A stretch of 64,000 nucleotides of DNA from an uncultured Draconibacterium sp. (GTDB taxonomy: Bacteria; Bacteroidota; Bacteroidia; Bacteroidales; Prolixibacteraceae), in assembly GCA_947492175.1 (NCBI GenBank), contig CANLMQ010000008.1, positions 1-64,000 on the forward strand, in the 5' to 3' direction. This document shows, one piece after another, positions 52,862 through 61,719 of this stretch (the first letter of the stretch is position 1; each line of letters begins with the position of its first letter). A program made the translations under genes and the position numbers. The notes under the pieces were generated by a model, which worked only from the letters and a program-made list of their open reading frames with translations, made no database searches and was not told the origin of the DNA.

Positions 52862-54316
52862 ATGTACAAGTTATTTCTCATAGTACTGACTGTCGTTTTT
52901 TTGTTGCCATTTCGTGGCGGATGCAAACAAAAAATAAAAAACAAGCCCAATGTGGTTTTCGTATTAGTTGACGATTTGGGATGGGCCGACTTAGGATACA
53001 ATGGCAGCATTTATCATGAAACTCCAAATATCGACAAACTTGCATCGGAGGGTATGATATTTACCGATGCCTATGCTGCCTGCCCGGTATGTTCTCCTTC
53101 GAGAGCCGCAATTGTAAGTGGAAAATATCCGGTCCGCATAAATCTTACCGATTACATTCCCGGAAACAGGCATTGGGGGCCACATAAAGATCAAAAGCTG
53201 GCGTCGCATCCGTTTAAGCTGCAACTCGATTTGGAAGAATATACTATTGCCGAAGCGTTAAAGGATGCTGGATACTTTACCATGTTTGCCGGTAAATGGC
53301 ATGCCGGAGAAGAAGAAAAATATTATCCGCAGTACCAGGGATTTGATATTAATATTGGAGGAAATAAGACCGGACATCCTGCCGGAGGGTATTTCTCTCC
53401 TTACAAAAATCCTCAGTTAACTGATGGATACGAAGGGGAATACCTGACTGACCGCTTAACCGATGAAGTAATTGGTTTTATAAAACAAAATAAATCGGAG
53501 CCGTTTTTTGCTTACCTTTCTTTTTATACGGTGCATTTACCCATGCAGGGCAAGCCCGAAAAAGTGAAAAAATATCAGGAAAAACTGGCTGCGATGAAAT
53601 ACTCGGGGGAAGAGTTTTCGAAAGAAGGAAAAACATGGTTTAAAAATCGCCAAAATATGCCACATTATGCTGCCATGGTTGAAAGTATGGACGAAAATGT
53701 TGGCCGTTTAATTGCTGCCATCGACGAACTTGGTTTAACAGAAAATACGATTGTTGTTTTTACTTCCGATAACGGCGGAATGGCAACCAGTAACCGCACT
53801 GATAATATCCCGACTTCGAATTTACCTCTGCGGGCCGGAAAAGGCTATTTGTACGAAGGCGGAATACGCGAGCCTTTATTGGTTCGATGGCCTAAACACA
53901 TTGATGCAGGCAGTAGTTGTAGTACGCCGGTTATTGGTACCGATTTTTATCCCACAATTCTTGATTTGGTTGGGATTAATTTGCCGAAACAACAGCAGTT
54001 GGACGGTGTAAGTTTAAAACCTCTTCTGTTTAAAGAGTCGATTAGCGAGCGTCCTGTTTTCTGGCACTATCCACATTACAGCGGTGGTTTAGGAGGTAGG
54101 CCATCGGGCGCTGTTAGGCTGGGAGATTATAAGTTGATAGAATTTTACGAAGACATGCATGTCGAGTTGTATGATGTAAAAAACGATATAAGCGAAGAAA
54201 ACGATTTGTCAGAAAAATATCCAGACAAAACAACGGAATTAAAAAACTTACTCCATAAGTGGAGAAAAGAAGTAAATGCTCAAATGCCATATCCAAATCC
54301 TCACTATCAAAAATAA
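52862..54316 (+). CDS. Formylglycine-dependent S1 sulfatase (Cys-type)
   Basis: 484 residues. The N-terminal signal ends R-G-G-C (Cys21), a possible lipobox. V-L-V-D-D-L-G-W-A-D-L-G carries metal Asp37/38, the signature is C-S-P-S-R with Cys77, then G-K-W-H-A-G (about 147), L-S-F-Y-T-V-H-L-P-M-Q and F-T-S-D-N-G-G. It ends Q-M-P-Y-P-N-P, a tail common in exo-acting S1 sulfatases. It begins 17 bases after the fusion glycosidase and is probably in one transcript with it. Confidence 0.94.
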   Translation: MYKLFLIVLTVVFLLPFRGGCKQKIKNKPNVVFVLVDDLGWADLGYNGSIYHETPNIDKLASEGMIFTDAYAACPVCSPSRAAIVSGKYPVRINLTDYIPGNRHWGPHKDQKLASHPFKLQLDLEEYTIAEALKDAGYFTMFAGKWHAGEEEKYYPQYQGFDINIGGNKTGHPAGGYFSPYKNPQLTDGYEGEYLTDRLTDEVIGFIKQNKSEPFFAYLSFYTVHLPMQGKPEKVKKYQEKLAAMKYSGEEFSKEGKTWFKNRQNMPHYAAMVESMDENVGRLIAAIDELGLTENTIVVFTSDNGGMATSNRTDNIPTSNLPLRAGKGYLYEGGIREPLLVRWPKHIDAGSSCSTPVIGTDFYPTILDLVGINLPKQQQLDGVSLKPLLFKESISERPVFWHYPHYSGGLGGRPSGAVRLGDYKLIEFYEDMHVELYDVKNDISEENDLSEKYPDKTTELKNLLHKWRKEVNAQMPYPNPHYQK

Positions 54317-54422
54317 TTTTAATAAAAATATAATGAAACGAGCATCACAAAAGTTGCCAAACAGAATGAACATTAAAAGCGAGTTCCATCGAATACAATT
54401 AAAAATTAACAAGTATAATGAG

Positions 54423-56702
54423 ATGAAACAACTATCTGTAATCTTACTGTTATTAATTTTAATTGTCGGTATATCATCTTGCAATAAAATAGAATTGGCA
54501 GTAAGTCCTGAAAATTATGACCTTACATTTAATGATCTTGCCACAACCTGGGACGAAGGAATGCCATTGGGGAATGCAACCGTAGGTGCATTAGTTTGGC
54601 AAAAAGATTCGTCGCTCCGGATTTCACTTGACCGTGTAGACTTGTGGGATCTTCGTCCGACCGAAAATATATGGGGCGAAAATTTCAATTTCGAATGGGT
54701 ATACAACCAGGTTCAAAAAAGCGATTACAAACCTGTACAGGACATGTTTGATCGTCCGTATGATCGTGATCCGGCACCCTCTAAAATTCCAGGGGCAGCC
54801 ATGGAATTCAATCTGTCAGGAATGGGTGAAGTTGAAAACATCCGGCTGTATTTAAAAAATGCGTTGTGCCAGGTAAAATGGAAAAACGGAGTATCGATGA
54901 AAACCTTTGTACATGCCAACCGGCCTGTGGGATGGTTTATTGTTGAAAATGCCACGGAATCCTTTCTTCCTGTATTAGTTCCACCTGTATATAATAATGG
55001 AGAGGTTAAAAAAGATGGCGACCCTGTTTCCGGTTTATCTTTAACCCGTCTTGGTTACGAACAGGGAGATGTAAAGCAGGAGTCTAATAAAATTGTTTAT
55101 CACCAAAAAGGGTGGGACGGTTTTTATTACAACGTAGCCATAAAGTGGGAAAAAAGAGGTGCTGACCTTATTGGAGTTTGGTCGGTAACTTCATCGTTGG
55201 TTAAAGAAAATGCAAGCGAGTTAGTCGATAACATGTTGCATGAAGGAATTGAGAAACACTACGGAGAGCATATGGAATGGTGGAACACGTACTGGGCAAA
55301 ATCGTCGGTAACCCTGCCTGACGATGTGCTGCAAAAACAGTATTACAACGAAATGTATAAATTTGGATCGGTTACACGGGAAAATTCGTATCCTATTTCG
55401 TTGCAGGCGGTGTGGACTGCCGACAATGGTAAAATGCCGCCATGGAAAGGCGATTATCACCATGATTTGAATACACAATTAAGTGCCTGGCCTACTTATG
55501 CCGGAAACCATTTGGAGGAAGGATACGGCTACCTGCACACCCTTTGGAATCAGCGCGAAATCAATAAGAAATACACCAAAACTTATTATGGCACAAACGG
55601 ATTAAATGTGCCCGGTGTTGCTACTTTAGTTGGACAACCCATGGGAGGTTGGATTCAATACTCATTATCTCCCACTGTTTCGGCCTGGCTGGCGCAACAT
55701 TTTTACTTACACTGGAAATATTCAGCCGACCAGGAGTTTTTAAAAGAACGGGGATATCCATACCTTAAAGATGTAGCTGTTCATCTTGAAGAATTGTCAG
55801 AGGTGAAAGATGGTAAACGTGTGTTGCCTTTAAGTTCAAGTCCTGAGATTTTTAATAACAGTCTGAGAGCCTGGTTTAAAACCTATACAAATTACGATTT
55901 GGCATTGGTGAATTTTGCTTTTATGGCCGCAACAGAAATGGCAGATGCGCTTGGTTTAAAGCAGGAAGCAGAACACTGGCAATCATTGCGGAACGAATTG
56001 CCTCCTTACGAACTGGATGCAGAAGGAGGATTTGCTTTTGCGAAAGGTTTTAATTACGAAAGCTCGCACCGACACTTTTCTCATTTAATGGCTTTTCATC
56101 CTCTTGGATTAATCGATTGGAGCAATGGCGAAGATGATCAGAAAATAATTCAGGCAACAATTGATAAGTTGCTGAAAATAGGTCCGGGAGCCTGGTGTGG
56201 TTATTCGTACAGCTGGTTGGGTAATCTTCAGGCACGGGCATTTAACGGAGAAGGTGCAGCCTCGGCATTACGCGATTTTGCAAATTGTTTTTGTTTGAGA
56301 AATACTTTTCATGCAAATGGCGATCAAACCAAGTCGGGCAAATCGGGTTTTACCTATCGTCCGTTTACTCTGGAAGGTAACTTTGCTTTTGCGTCGGGCA
56401 TTCACGAAATGCTGATACAAAGTCATACCGGAACTGTTCACTTGTTCCCCGCAATTCCTGAAAGCTGGAAAGATGTATCATTTAATAAATTACGAACTGT
56501 TGGTGCTTTTCTTGTTTCGGCAGACAGAGAAAATGGGAAAACCGTATCGGTAAATATCCTTTCTGAAAAAGGTGGAGTATTGAAATTGAAAAACCCATTT
56601 TCTTCGGAAAATATAAATGCGGGAGGCGATCCTGTATCAGTAGAAAATGGGATAATAACACTTTCGATGAAGGCAGGTGAAGAAATAAGTCTGACAGAAT
56701 AG
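54423..56702 (+). CDS. GH95-like hydrolase with altered catalytic motifs, lipoprotein
   Basis: 759 residues from ATG 54423, which gives the lipoprotein signal ending G-I-S-S-C (Cys20). Frames starting from 54276 overlap the sulfatase and encode a polar 49-residue prefix. N-terminal sandwich G-M-P-L-G-N-A-T-V-G-A-L-V. The barrel has W-K-G-D-Y-H-H-D-L-N-T-Q-L-S-A-W-P (GH95 form W-N-G-D-Y-H-x-x-x-N-x-x-M-N-Y-W-P), S-S-S-P-E-I-F for the acid region, and F-T-L-E-G-N-F-A where canonical GH95 has F-Q-M-D-A-N-F-G. The C-terminus is I-H-E-M-L-I-Q-S-H-T-G-T-V-H-L-F-P-A-I-P. The D-to-E change at the catalytic-centre position suggests altered specificity or chemistry. Confidence 0.82.
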   Translation: MKQLSVILLLLILIVGISSCNKIELAVSPENYDLTFNDLATTWDEGMPLGNATVGALVWQKDSSLRISLDRVDLWDLRPTENIWGENFNFEWVYNQVQKSDYKPVQDMFDRPYDRDPAPSKIPGAAMEFNLSGMGEVENIRLYLKNALCQVKWKNGVSMKTFVHANRPVGWFIVENATESFLPVLVPPVYNNGEVKKDGDPVSGLSLTRLGYEQGDVKQESNKIVYHQKGWDGFYYNVAIKWEKRGADLIGVWSVTSSLVKENASELVDNMLHEGIEKHYGEHMEWWNTYWAKSSVTLPDDVLQKQYYNEMYKFGSVTRENSYPISLQAVWTADNGKMPPWKGDYHHDLNTQLSAWPTYAGNHLEEGYGYLHTLWNQREINKKYTKTYYGTNGLNVPGVATLVGQPMGGWIQYSLSPTVSAWLAQHFYLHWKYSADQEFLKERGYPYLKDVAVHLEELSEVKDGKRVLPLSSSPEIFNNSLRAWFKTYTNYDLALVNFAFMAATEMADALGLKQEAEHWQSLRNELPPYELDAEGGFAFAKGFNYESSHRHFSHLMAFHPLGLIDWSNGEDDQKIIQATIDKLLKIGPGAWCGYSYSWLGNLQARAFNGEGAASALRDFANCFCLRNTFHANGDQTKSGKSGFTYRPFTLEGNFAFASGIHEMLIQSHTGTVHLFPAIPESWKDVSFNKLRTVGAFLVSADRENGKTVSVNILSEKGGVLKLKNPFSSENINAGGDPVSVENGIITLSMKAGEEISLTE

Positions 56703-56717
56703 AACCATCTTAAAAGT

Positions 56718-56757
56718 CAATTCCGGAACATTTAATATGGGCCGGAATTGTTTTTTT
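56718..56757 (+). terminator. Rho-independent terminator after GH95-like gene
   Basis: CAATTCCGG (56718-56726) pairs perfectly with CCGGAATTG (56742-56750), followed by seven T (56751-56757). It lies 15 bases after the GH95-like stop. An ATG in its loop (56737) is in frame with the next gene but is not a plausible start. Confidence 0.85.
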
Positions 56758-56802
56758 CTGATGGCGTTTTTGAAGATGAAATTGCAATGTAATTTGATTG
56801 TT

Positions 56803-57519
56803 ATGACAAAGAAAAAGCATTTCCCGGTATTGGTAGGTTTACTGTTGTTTCTTCTACTTATTCCGAATATTGGAGAAGGGAGTAAAAATAAGAAAGTAAT
56901 AAAGGTGGTTTGTATTGGCGATAGCATTACATATGGCGCTCGCCTGACGGACCGCGACAGGGATTCATACCCGGCTCAATTACAATTGTTGTTAGGAGAT
57001 AAATACCAGGTATTTAATTTGGGAGTTGGGAGTTGTACTCTTATTCGGAAGGGCAAACCAACGGTTTGGAACCAGCTTTCAAAAATAAAAGAGGCCAATC
57101 CGGATATCGTAATTATTAGTCTGGGAACGAATGATACCTGTGGATTTGGTACCTGTGGCGATCGTAAATGCTGGGAATACAAAGACGAATATGAAACCGA
57201 TTATAGTGATTTGATTGATACATTGCGAACGCTGCCTTCAAATCCCAAAATCTGGTTATGTGCACCTTCTCCAATGGTGTTGGAAACACCCGGGCTAAGT
57301 GCTGATCGTATTGATGGTTTAACAGTGCGGAAACCATGGTTGCAGGAATTAATTACGTATGTTAAAAAAGTGGCAAAGGCAAAAGATACAGGCTTTATCG
57401 ACCTGAATACACCTTTAAAACATAAGCCCGAATTGTTTACTGAGAAAGACGGAGTACACCCAAATAAAGACGGATACTGTGCAATAGCAAAGCTGGTATA
57501 TTCCGAATTAAAAAAGTAA
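56803..57519 (+). CDS. Secreted SGNH/GDSL hydrolase
   Basis: 238 residues from ATG 56803 (signal anchor L-V-G-L-L-L-F-L-L-L-I-P). Block I C-I-G-D-S-I-T-Y-G contains the nucleophile Ser (about residue 38). Block III is S-L-G-T-N-D and the C-terminal block K-D-G-V-H-P-N supplies the Asp/His pair. Four cysteines cluster as T-C-G-F-G-T-C-G-D-R-K-C. It probably deacetylates the polysaccharide or removes another acyl group. It sits behind a strong terminator, so it may begin a second transcript with the following sulfatase (29 bases on). Confidence 0.88.
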   Translation: MTKKKHFPVLVGLLLFLLLIPNIGEGSKNKKVIKVVCIGDSITYGARLTDRDRDSYPAQLQLLLGDKYQVFNLGVGSCTLIRKGKPTVWNQLSKIKEANPDIVIISLGTNDTCGFGTCGDRKCWEYKDEYETDYSDLIDTLRTLPSNPKIWLCAPSPMVLETPGLSADRIDGLTVRKPWLQELITYVKKVAKAKDTGFIDLNTPLKHKPELFTEKDGVHPNKDGYCAIAKLVYSELKK

Positions 57520-57548
57520 CAGATATTCAGAAATAGAAATAGTACCCA

Positions 57549-59093
57549 ATGAGAATTTTACTAACCTTTATAATGTTGACAGCTCTTTTAAGTTGCAGGA
57601 AAGAGCAACAACTAAGCAACAGCCAACCCAATATTATCTTTATTCTGGCCGACGACATGAGTTATTACGATCTCAGTTGTTTAGGACAAAAACAATTTGC
57701 AACACCCAATATCGACAAAATGTATAATGGTGGTTTATTTTTTTCGGAGGCTTACAGTGCTGCTCCCGAATGTGCTCCATCGCGGGGAACGCTTATGGAG
57801 GGGAAGCATTTGGGGCATAGTCGCATAAGGTTAAACCGCTCGGCACGTATGCAAGACCATTTAATGGACAGTGATATTACAATAGCTGAAATGCTTAAAA
57901 AAGCAGGTTATAAAACCGGCTTTGTGGGTAAGTGGGGGATTGGCCTGCCCGGAACGGAAGGAACTCCGGATAAACAAGGATTCGATTATGCATTTGGATA
58001 CTACGATCAGCTGCGTGCTCATACTTTTTATCCGCACTATCTGATGGAAAACGGAAAACAAGTTGCTATTCCTGAAAACTATGGTTTTGATATGGCAAAA
58101 TGTTATGCACATACGAAAAGCAAAAAAGGATTGAATGTGTATAACGAAAACGGAGAGTTGCTACCCAATGGGATAAAAGAGCCTTTAAAAGCCAAAAATT
58201 CACAGGATCTGATTCATGAAAAAGCCCTGAAATTTATTAGAGAAAATAAAGATGAGCCACTTTTTTTATACTATGCAACCCAACTTCCTCATGGGCCATG
58301 TATTACGCCAAATTTGGGTAAATACAAAGACAAACCCTGGGATATGAAACACAAAGAATGGGCAGCCATGATGACTCATCTGGATCGTCATGTTGGAGAG
58401 TTGGTTAATCTCACTGAAGAGTTAGGCATTGCAGAAAATACAATTTTTATTTTCTCAAGCGACAATGGATATGCACATTGTGGATATATGGGTAGAAAAC
58501 ACTGGGAAGATGATCCGTTATTTAAAAATAAGGGGCCATGGAAAGGCGGAAAATTTGCATCATTTGATGGAGGTATGCGTATTCCGATGTTGGCTTATTG
58601 TCCGGGTAAAATTCCACATGGTACCACAGATCGTCAGGTTGTATTATACGATTTTATGGCTACAGCATGTGAGTTGGCAGGAGTTGAGGTACCTGAAAAT
58701 GACGGAATTAGTTTTGTGCCTCTATTGGAAGGTAACTTTGAAAAACAGAAAGAGCACGAATACTTGTATTGGGGAGGTGGTACATTTACTCCCCGGGCTC
58801 AGGCGGTTAGAATGGGAGATTGGTTTGGCATGAGGAATAGTCCGTCAGATTCGTTATATCTCTGGAATTTGAAAAATGATATTGGTTCGGAAAAAAATAT
58901 TGCCAGTGAAAATCCTGAGGTCGTAAGGCGGATTCTGGAAATAATGAAAAAAGAACATATTGAAAGTGACTGGTACCAAAATCCGGAAGATACCAATGCA
59001 GGTATGAAAATAAAAACAGCGAAAGCCAAAGAAGCAGGAATTATGCAGGTGCCTGTTACTCCAAACTCAACTTTTCCGGAAGAGATTGAATAG
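57549..59093 (+). CDS. Formylglycine-dependent S1 sulfatase (Cys-type), lipoprotein
   Basis: 514 residues. The lipoprotein signal ends T-A-L-L-S-C (Cys16). I-L-A-D-D-M-S carries metal Asp35/36, the signature is C-A-P-S-R with Cys75, then G-K-W-G-I-G (GKWxxG without the usual His), Q-L-P-H-G-P and F-S-S-D-N-G-Y. The missing H in G-K-W-H and the G-H-S-R-I-R segment after the signature separate it from the other three sulfatases. It is the last gene of the cluster; the next genes are convergent folate genes. Confidence 0.93.
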   Translation: MRILLTFIMLTALLSCRKEQQLSNSQPNIIFILADDMSYYDLSCLGQKQFATPNIDKMYNGGLFFSEAYSAAPECAPSRGTLMEGKHLGHSRIRLNRSARMQDHLMDSDITIAEMLKKAGYKTGFVGKWGIGLPGTEGTPDKQGFDYAFGYYDQLRAHTFYPHYLMENGKQVAIPENYGFDMAKCYAHTKSKKGLNVYNENGELLPNGIKEPLKAKNSQDLIHEKALKFIRENKDEPLFLYYATQLPHGPCITPNLGKYKDKPWDMKHKEWAAMMTHLDRHVGELVNLTEELGIAENTIFIFSSDNGYAHCGYMGRKHWEDDPLFKNKGPWKGGKFASFDGGMRIPMLAYCPGKIPHGTTDRQVVLYDFMATACELAGVEVPENDGISFVPLLEGNFEKQKEHEYLYWGGGTFTPRAQAVRMGDWFGMRNSPSDSLYLWNLKNDIGSEKNIASENPEVVRRILEIMKKEHIESDWYQNPEDTNAGMKIKTAKAKEAGIMQVPVTPNSTFPEEIE

Positions 59094-59140
59094 CAGTATA
59101 ATATAGTTTGTGATGGTAAGGTTTACATTAATAAAATATG

Positions 59141-59743
59141 TCAGTTATGAATATTGGTAATATTTATAACCGGCATATTTTCGAGATCCCACATTGCATT
59201 TATCAAGCCAACTTTTTGATATCTCCATAAATCGTTTTTAGTAATCCCGGTCAGCAATATTTTACCTTCCGACAGTAGTTTTGCCCTTTTTGTTCCGGCT
59301 AATAGAGGAGTGTCGGGGCTCCACCAGTTAGCTCCATCAAAAAAAATTGGGTTGGCAGTAAAACTGTCTGTAATATAATCGTTTTTAACAATGAGGATAT
59401 CATCACAATCGCCACGTTTTTCATATAGTTTGGTTAATTTACTTCGGTCGGCATATTTAAATCGGTAATCAATCTCGTTGTCTTCAATCAATTTCAAACT
59501 GTTAATGGTTGTGTATTGATGAGGAATAAATTCAAGCTTATTGATAGATTCTGAATAACTGATGCGGCAGCGGAACAACCCTTTTTTCGCACTTGCCGGT
59601 ACTTTAATAAAGTTTGCAAGATTAATTTTGGTGTGCAACCCAATATGTTCATGCCGGGCTTGGTTAAAGCGGTCGTTATGCCATTTTAAATCGAACAATT
59701 CCCCATTTAAACACTTAATCGTTTCAAGTAATTGTGTTCCCAT
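59141..59743 (-). CDS. pabC: Class IV aminotransferase-fold enzyme, probable aminodeoxychorismate lyase
   Basis: 200 residues, shorter than E. coli PabC (269). Start M-G-T-Q-L-L-E-T-I-K-C-L-N-G-E, W-H-N-D-R-F-N-Q-A-R near 20-30, Y-E-K-R-G-D-C-D-D-I-L-I-V-K-N (the PLP-site region, in which a Lys is expected earlier) and I-T-D-S-F-T-A-N-P-I-F-F-D-G. The final part has G-T-K-R-A-K-L-L and the characteristic I-N-A-M near the end. The class IV fold is clear. It would convert 4-amino-4-deoxychorismate to p-aminobenzoate plus pyruvate for folate. It lies 77 bases downstream of pabB in the same direction. Confidence 0.8.
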   Translation of the reverse strand: MGTQLLETIKCLNGELFDLKWHNDRFNQARHEHIGLHTKINLANFIKVPASAKKGLFRCRISYSESINKLEFIPHQYTTINSLKLIEDNEIDYRFKYADRSKLTKLYEKRGDCDDILIVKNDYITDSFTANPIFFDGANWWSPDTPLLAGTKRAKLLSEGKILLTGITKNDLWRYQKVGLINAMWDLENMPVINITNIHN

Positions 59744-59820
59744 TTTATCGGATAAAGTAATTTATTGAAGATAATAATAATTTCAGAAATAAACTTTAAT
59801 CTTGCTAAAACTACAAAATA

Positions 59821-60789
59821 TCAGCCTATTGGAATGTATACTTTTTTCAGTAATTCTTCGTACTCCTTTTTTGCTTCGCTTAAAAAGGTAATTCCACCAC
59901 CACTTTTGTATACCATTTGTCCGTTTTGTTTTTCAATATAACGAATAAGTACGCAACTGTCGAGGTTTTTGCCATCGAAGTAACCAAAAATTCCGGTATA
60001 AAAACCGCGGTCGTACTTTTCGGCTGCTTTAATAATTTCAACTGTCTTTTTCTTAGGAGCGCCACAAATTGATCCGGCCGGCAACATCGTAAAAATAATA
60101 TCGCCAATTTTTTCAGGATAGTTTTTGGGCAGATCACCCGTAATTTTCGAACTTACCTGCCATAAATCGCTGCTGTTGGTTTTTATTCGTTCCAGGTAAC
60201 GGAACTTTTCCACTGTAACATTTTCTGCCACTAAGCTAAGGTCATTCCGTATAAGATCAACAATAGTGTTATGCTCGGCAACTTCCTTCGAATCCTTTAA
60301 AATTAGTTCTTCAGAATTCTCAATTGTTGCATCCATCGTTCCTTTCATGGGGTACGATGCAATTTGTCCATTAACAATTCGCACAAATTTTTCGGGCGAA
60401 AAACACACAAATTTATCTTTCAATAAAATTTTATAGCGAGCCGAACTCAGATGAAAAATCTGTTCCAGGTTCAGGTTTGTTTTAACCGGAGTAGGCCGGG
60501 TATAATTTAACAGGTAGGTGTCGCCGTTATGAATGTGTCTCTGAATAAGCTTGTAATCTTTATTATATTCTTGAAAGGAAATGGAATTAGCTTCCCATTT
60601 TTCAAGTGATATATTTTCATTTTCGGGAATGTAATTCGATTTTTGAGGTGTTTGCCAAAGGATTTGTTCGTTTTCCTCAGCAGAAAATAAATGTGCATTA
60701 TTGCCCTCAAAATCAATCAGAAAAACAAACGCTTTCCCCGCTTTCCCCAAGGCGTTCATTTGTTCCGATATTTCTTTTTGTACTTTCAT
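59821..60789 (-). CDS. pabB: Aminodeoxychorismate synthase component I (PabB-type)
   Basis: 322 residues from ATG 60789, chosen because the longer frame (from 60864) runs through a -7 box and an inverted repeat. It lacks the N-terminal tryptophan-regulatory domain of TrpE, as usual for short Bacteroidota PabB. Chorismate-binding motifs: Y-L-L-N-Y-T-R-P-T, F-V-C-F-S-P-E-K-F, P-M-K-G-T-M, E-H-N-T-I-V-D-L-I-R-N-D-L, L-P-A-G-S-I-C-G-A-P-K-K-K-T and Y-T-G-I-F-G-Y-F-D-G. It makes aminodeoxychorismate from chorismate with ammonia or with a PabA subunit located elsewhere. PabC follows. Confidence 0.92.
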   Translation of the reverse strand: MKVQKEISEQMNALGKAGKAFVFLIDFEGNNAHLFSAEENEQILWQTPQKSNYIPENENISLEKWEANSISFQEYNKDYKLIQRHIHNGDTYLLNYTRPTPVKTNLNLEQIFHLSSARYKILLKDKFVCFSPEKFVRIVNGQIASYPMKGTMDATIENSEELILKDSKEVAEHNTIVDLIRNDLSLVAENVTVEKFRYLERIKTNSSDLWQVSSKITGDLPKNYPEKIGDIIFTMLPAGSICGAPKKKTVEIIKAAEKYDRGFYTGIFGYFDGKNLDSCVLIRYIEKQNGQMVYKSGGGITFLSEAKKEYEELLKKVYIPIG

Positions 60790-60800
60790 ATTTGTGGCAG

Positions 60801-60808
60801 CAAAGTTA
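60801..60808 (-). promoter_or_regulatory. -7 promoter box for pabB (TAACTTTG)
   Basis: On the minus strand TAACTTTG matches the Bacteroidota TAnnTTTG consensus 11 bases before the ATG at 60789, implying a very short leader. A clear -33 element was not seen at the standard distance. Confidence 0.5.
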
Positions 60809-60841
60809 TAAAAAGCAATGAGATTTCGACTTTGAACTTTA

Positions 60842-60889
60842 CCCTGTGAAATAGTGTGCAGCACTAAATCTTCGATTTATTTCACAGGG
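60842..60889. promoter_or_regulatory. Perfect 12-base inverted repeat in pabB-yggS divergent region
   Basis: CCCTGTGAAATA (60842-60853) is the exact reverse complement of TATTTCACAGGG (60878-60889), with 24 bases between. It lies upstream of pabB and about 55 bases before yggS, so it could be a two-half-site operator acting on both or a hairpin in either leader. Confidence 0.6.
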
Positions 60890-60944
60890 AGAACTTGGAA
60901 CGGATTCAAACTTTATTTCTATTTTTACGGGAAATTCAGTAAGA

Positions 60945-61613
60945 ATGGATATTCAAAAAAATATTTTAGAGATTAAACAAAATATACCGCCAAATGTACG
61001 TTTGGTGGCTGTTTCGAAAACAAAACCCAACGAAGATATTTTAGCAGCCTACGAGGCAGGACAACGTATCTTTGGTGAAAATAAAATTCAGGATTTAACA
61101 CGGAAGTACGAAGAACTACCTAAGGATATTGAGTGGCATTTTATAGGTCACCCTCAAACCAATAAGATTAAATACATTGCTCCTTTTGTAAGTCTTATTC
61201 ATGGTACTGATTCGATTAAATTATTAAAAACAATAAATAAAGAAGGAGCAAAAAACGAACGCGTAATAAAATGCCTTTTGCAATTTCATATTGCTGAAGA
61301 ATCTACTAAGTTTGGATTATCGGAACCTGAAGCTGAGGAAATTTTCAGTTCGCCGCAGTTTTCAACTTTAAAAAATGTTGAAATTGTTGGCGTAATGGGG
61401 ATGGCAACTTATACTGAAGACGAAACCCAGATTCGGAAAGAATTTCGCATGTTAAAACAAATTTTTACAACACTTAAAAGTAAATTTTTTGCTGAGTCCG
61501 ATTCTTTTTGCGAAATTTCGATGGGAATGTCGGATGACTACCCGATTGCAATTGAAGAAGGAAGCACACTGATTCGCGTTGGAAGTAATATTTTTGGCGC
61601 GCGTAATTATTAA
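60945..61613 (+). CDS. yggS: YggS/PLPBP-family pyridoxal-phosphate homeostasis protein
   Basis: 222 residues, normal family length. V-A-V-S-K-T-K-P carries the PLP-binding Lys (about residue 25). F-G-E-N-K-I-Q-D, I-E-W-H-F-I-G-H-P-Q-T-N-K, E-E-S-T-K-F-G-L, G-V-M-G-M-A-T-Y and the phosphate-binding S-M-G-M-S-D-D-Y-P-I-A-I-E-E-G-S-T-L-I-R-V-G follow in order. It has no known catalytic activity and buffers PLP. The Pro in G-H-P-Q-T-N-K, where homologues have Leu, is unusual. It stands alone. Confidence 0.95.
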   Translation: MDIQKNILEIKQNIPPNVRLVAVSKTKPNEDILAAYEAGQRIFGENKIQDLTRKYEELPKDIEWHFIGHPQTNKIKYIAPFVSLIHGTDSIKLLKTINKEGAKNERVIKCLLQFHIAEESTKFGLSEPEAEEIFSSPQFSTLKNVEIVGVMGMATYTEDETQIRKEFRMLKQIFTTLKSKFFAESDSFCEISMGMSDDYPIAIEEGSTLIRVGSNIFGARNY

Positions 61614-61719
61614 AAACAGACAGTAAGTAAAATATTAATGAGCAGTTAGAAGGGAGTTTTTCTCTCGACTTAAACCTGTCTATCACAGGTTGACTCAAAA
61701 AAACTTTAAACTCAGAATT

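Noticed and set aside
54276..54422. Upstream starts for the GH95-like gene, including an ATG at 54333
   Set aside because: They overlap or closely follow the sulfatase and add a basic 30-49 residue prefix before a perfect lipoprotein signal.
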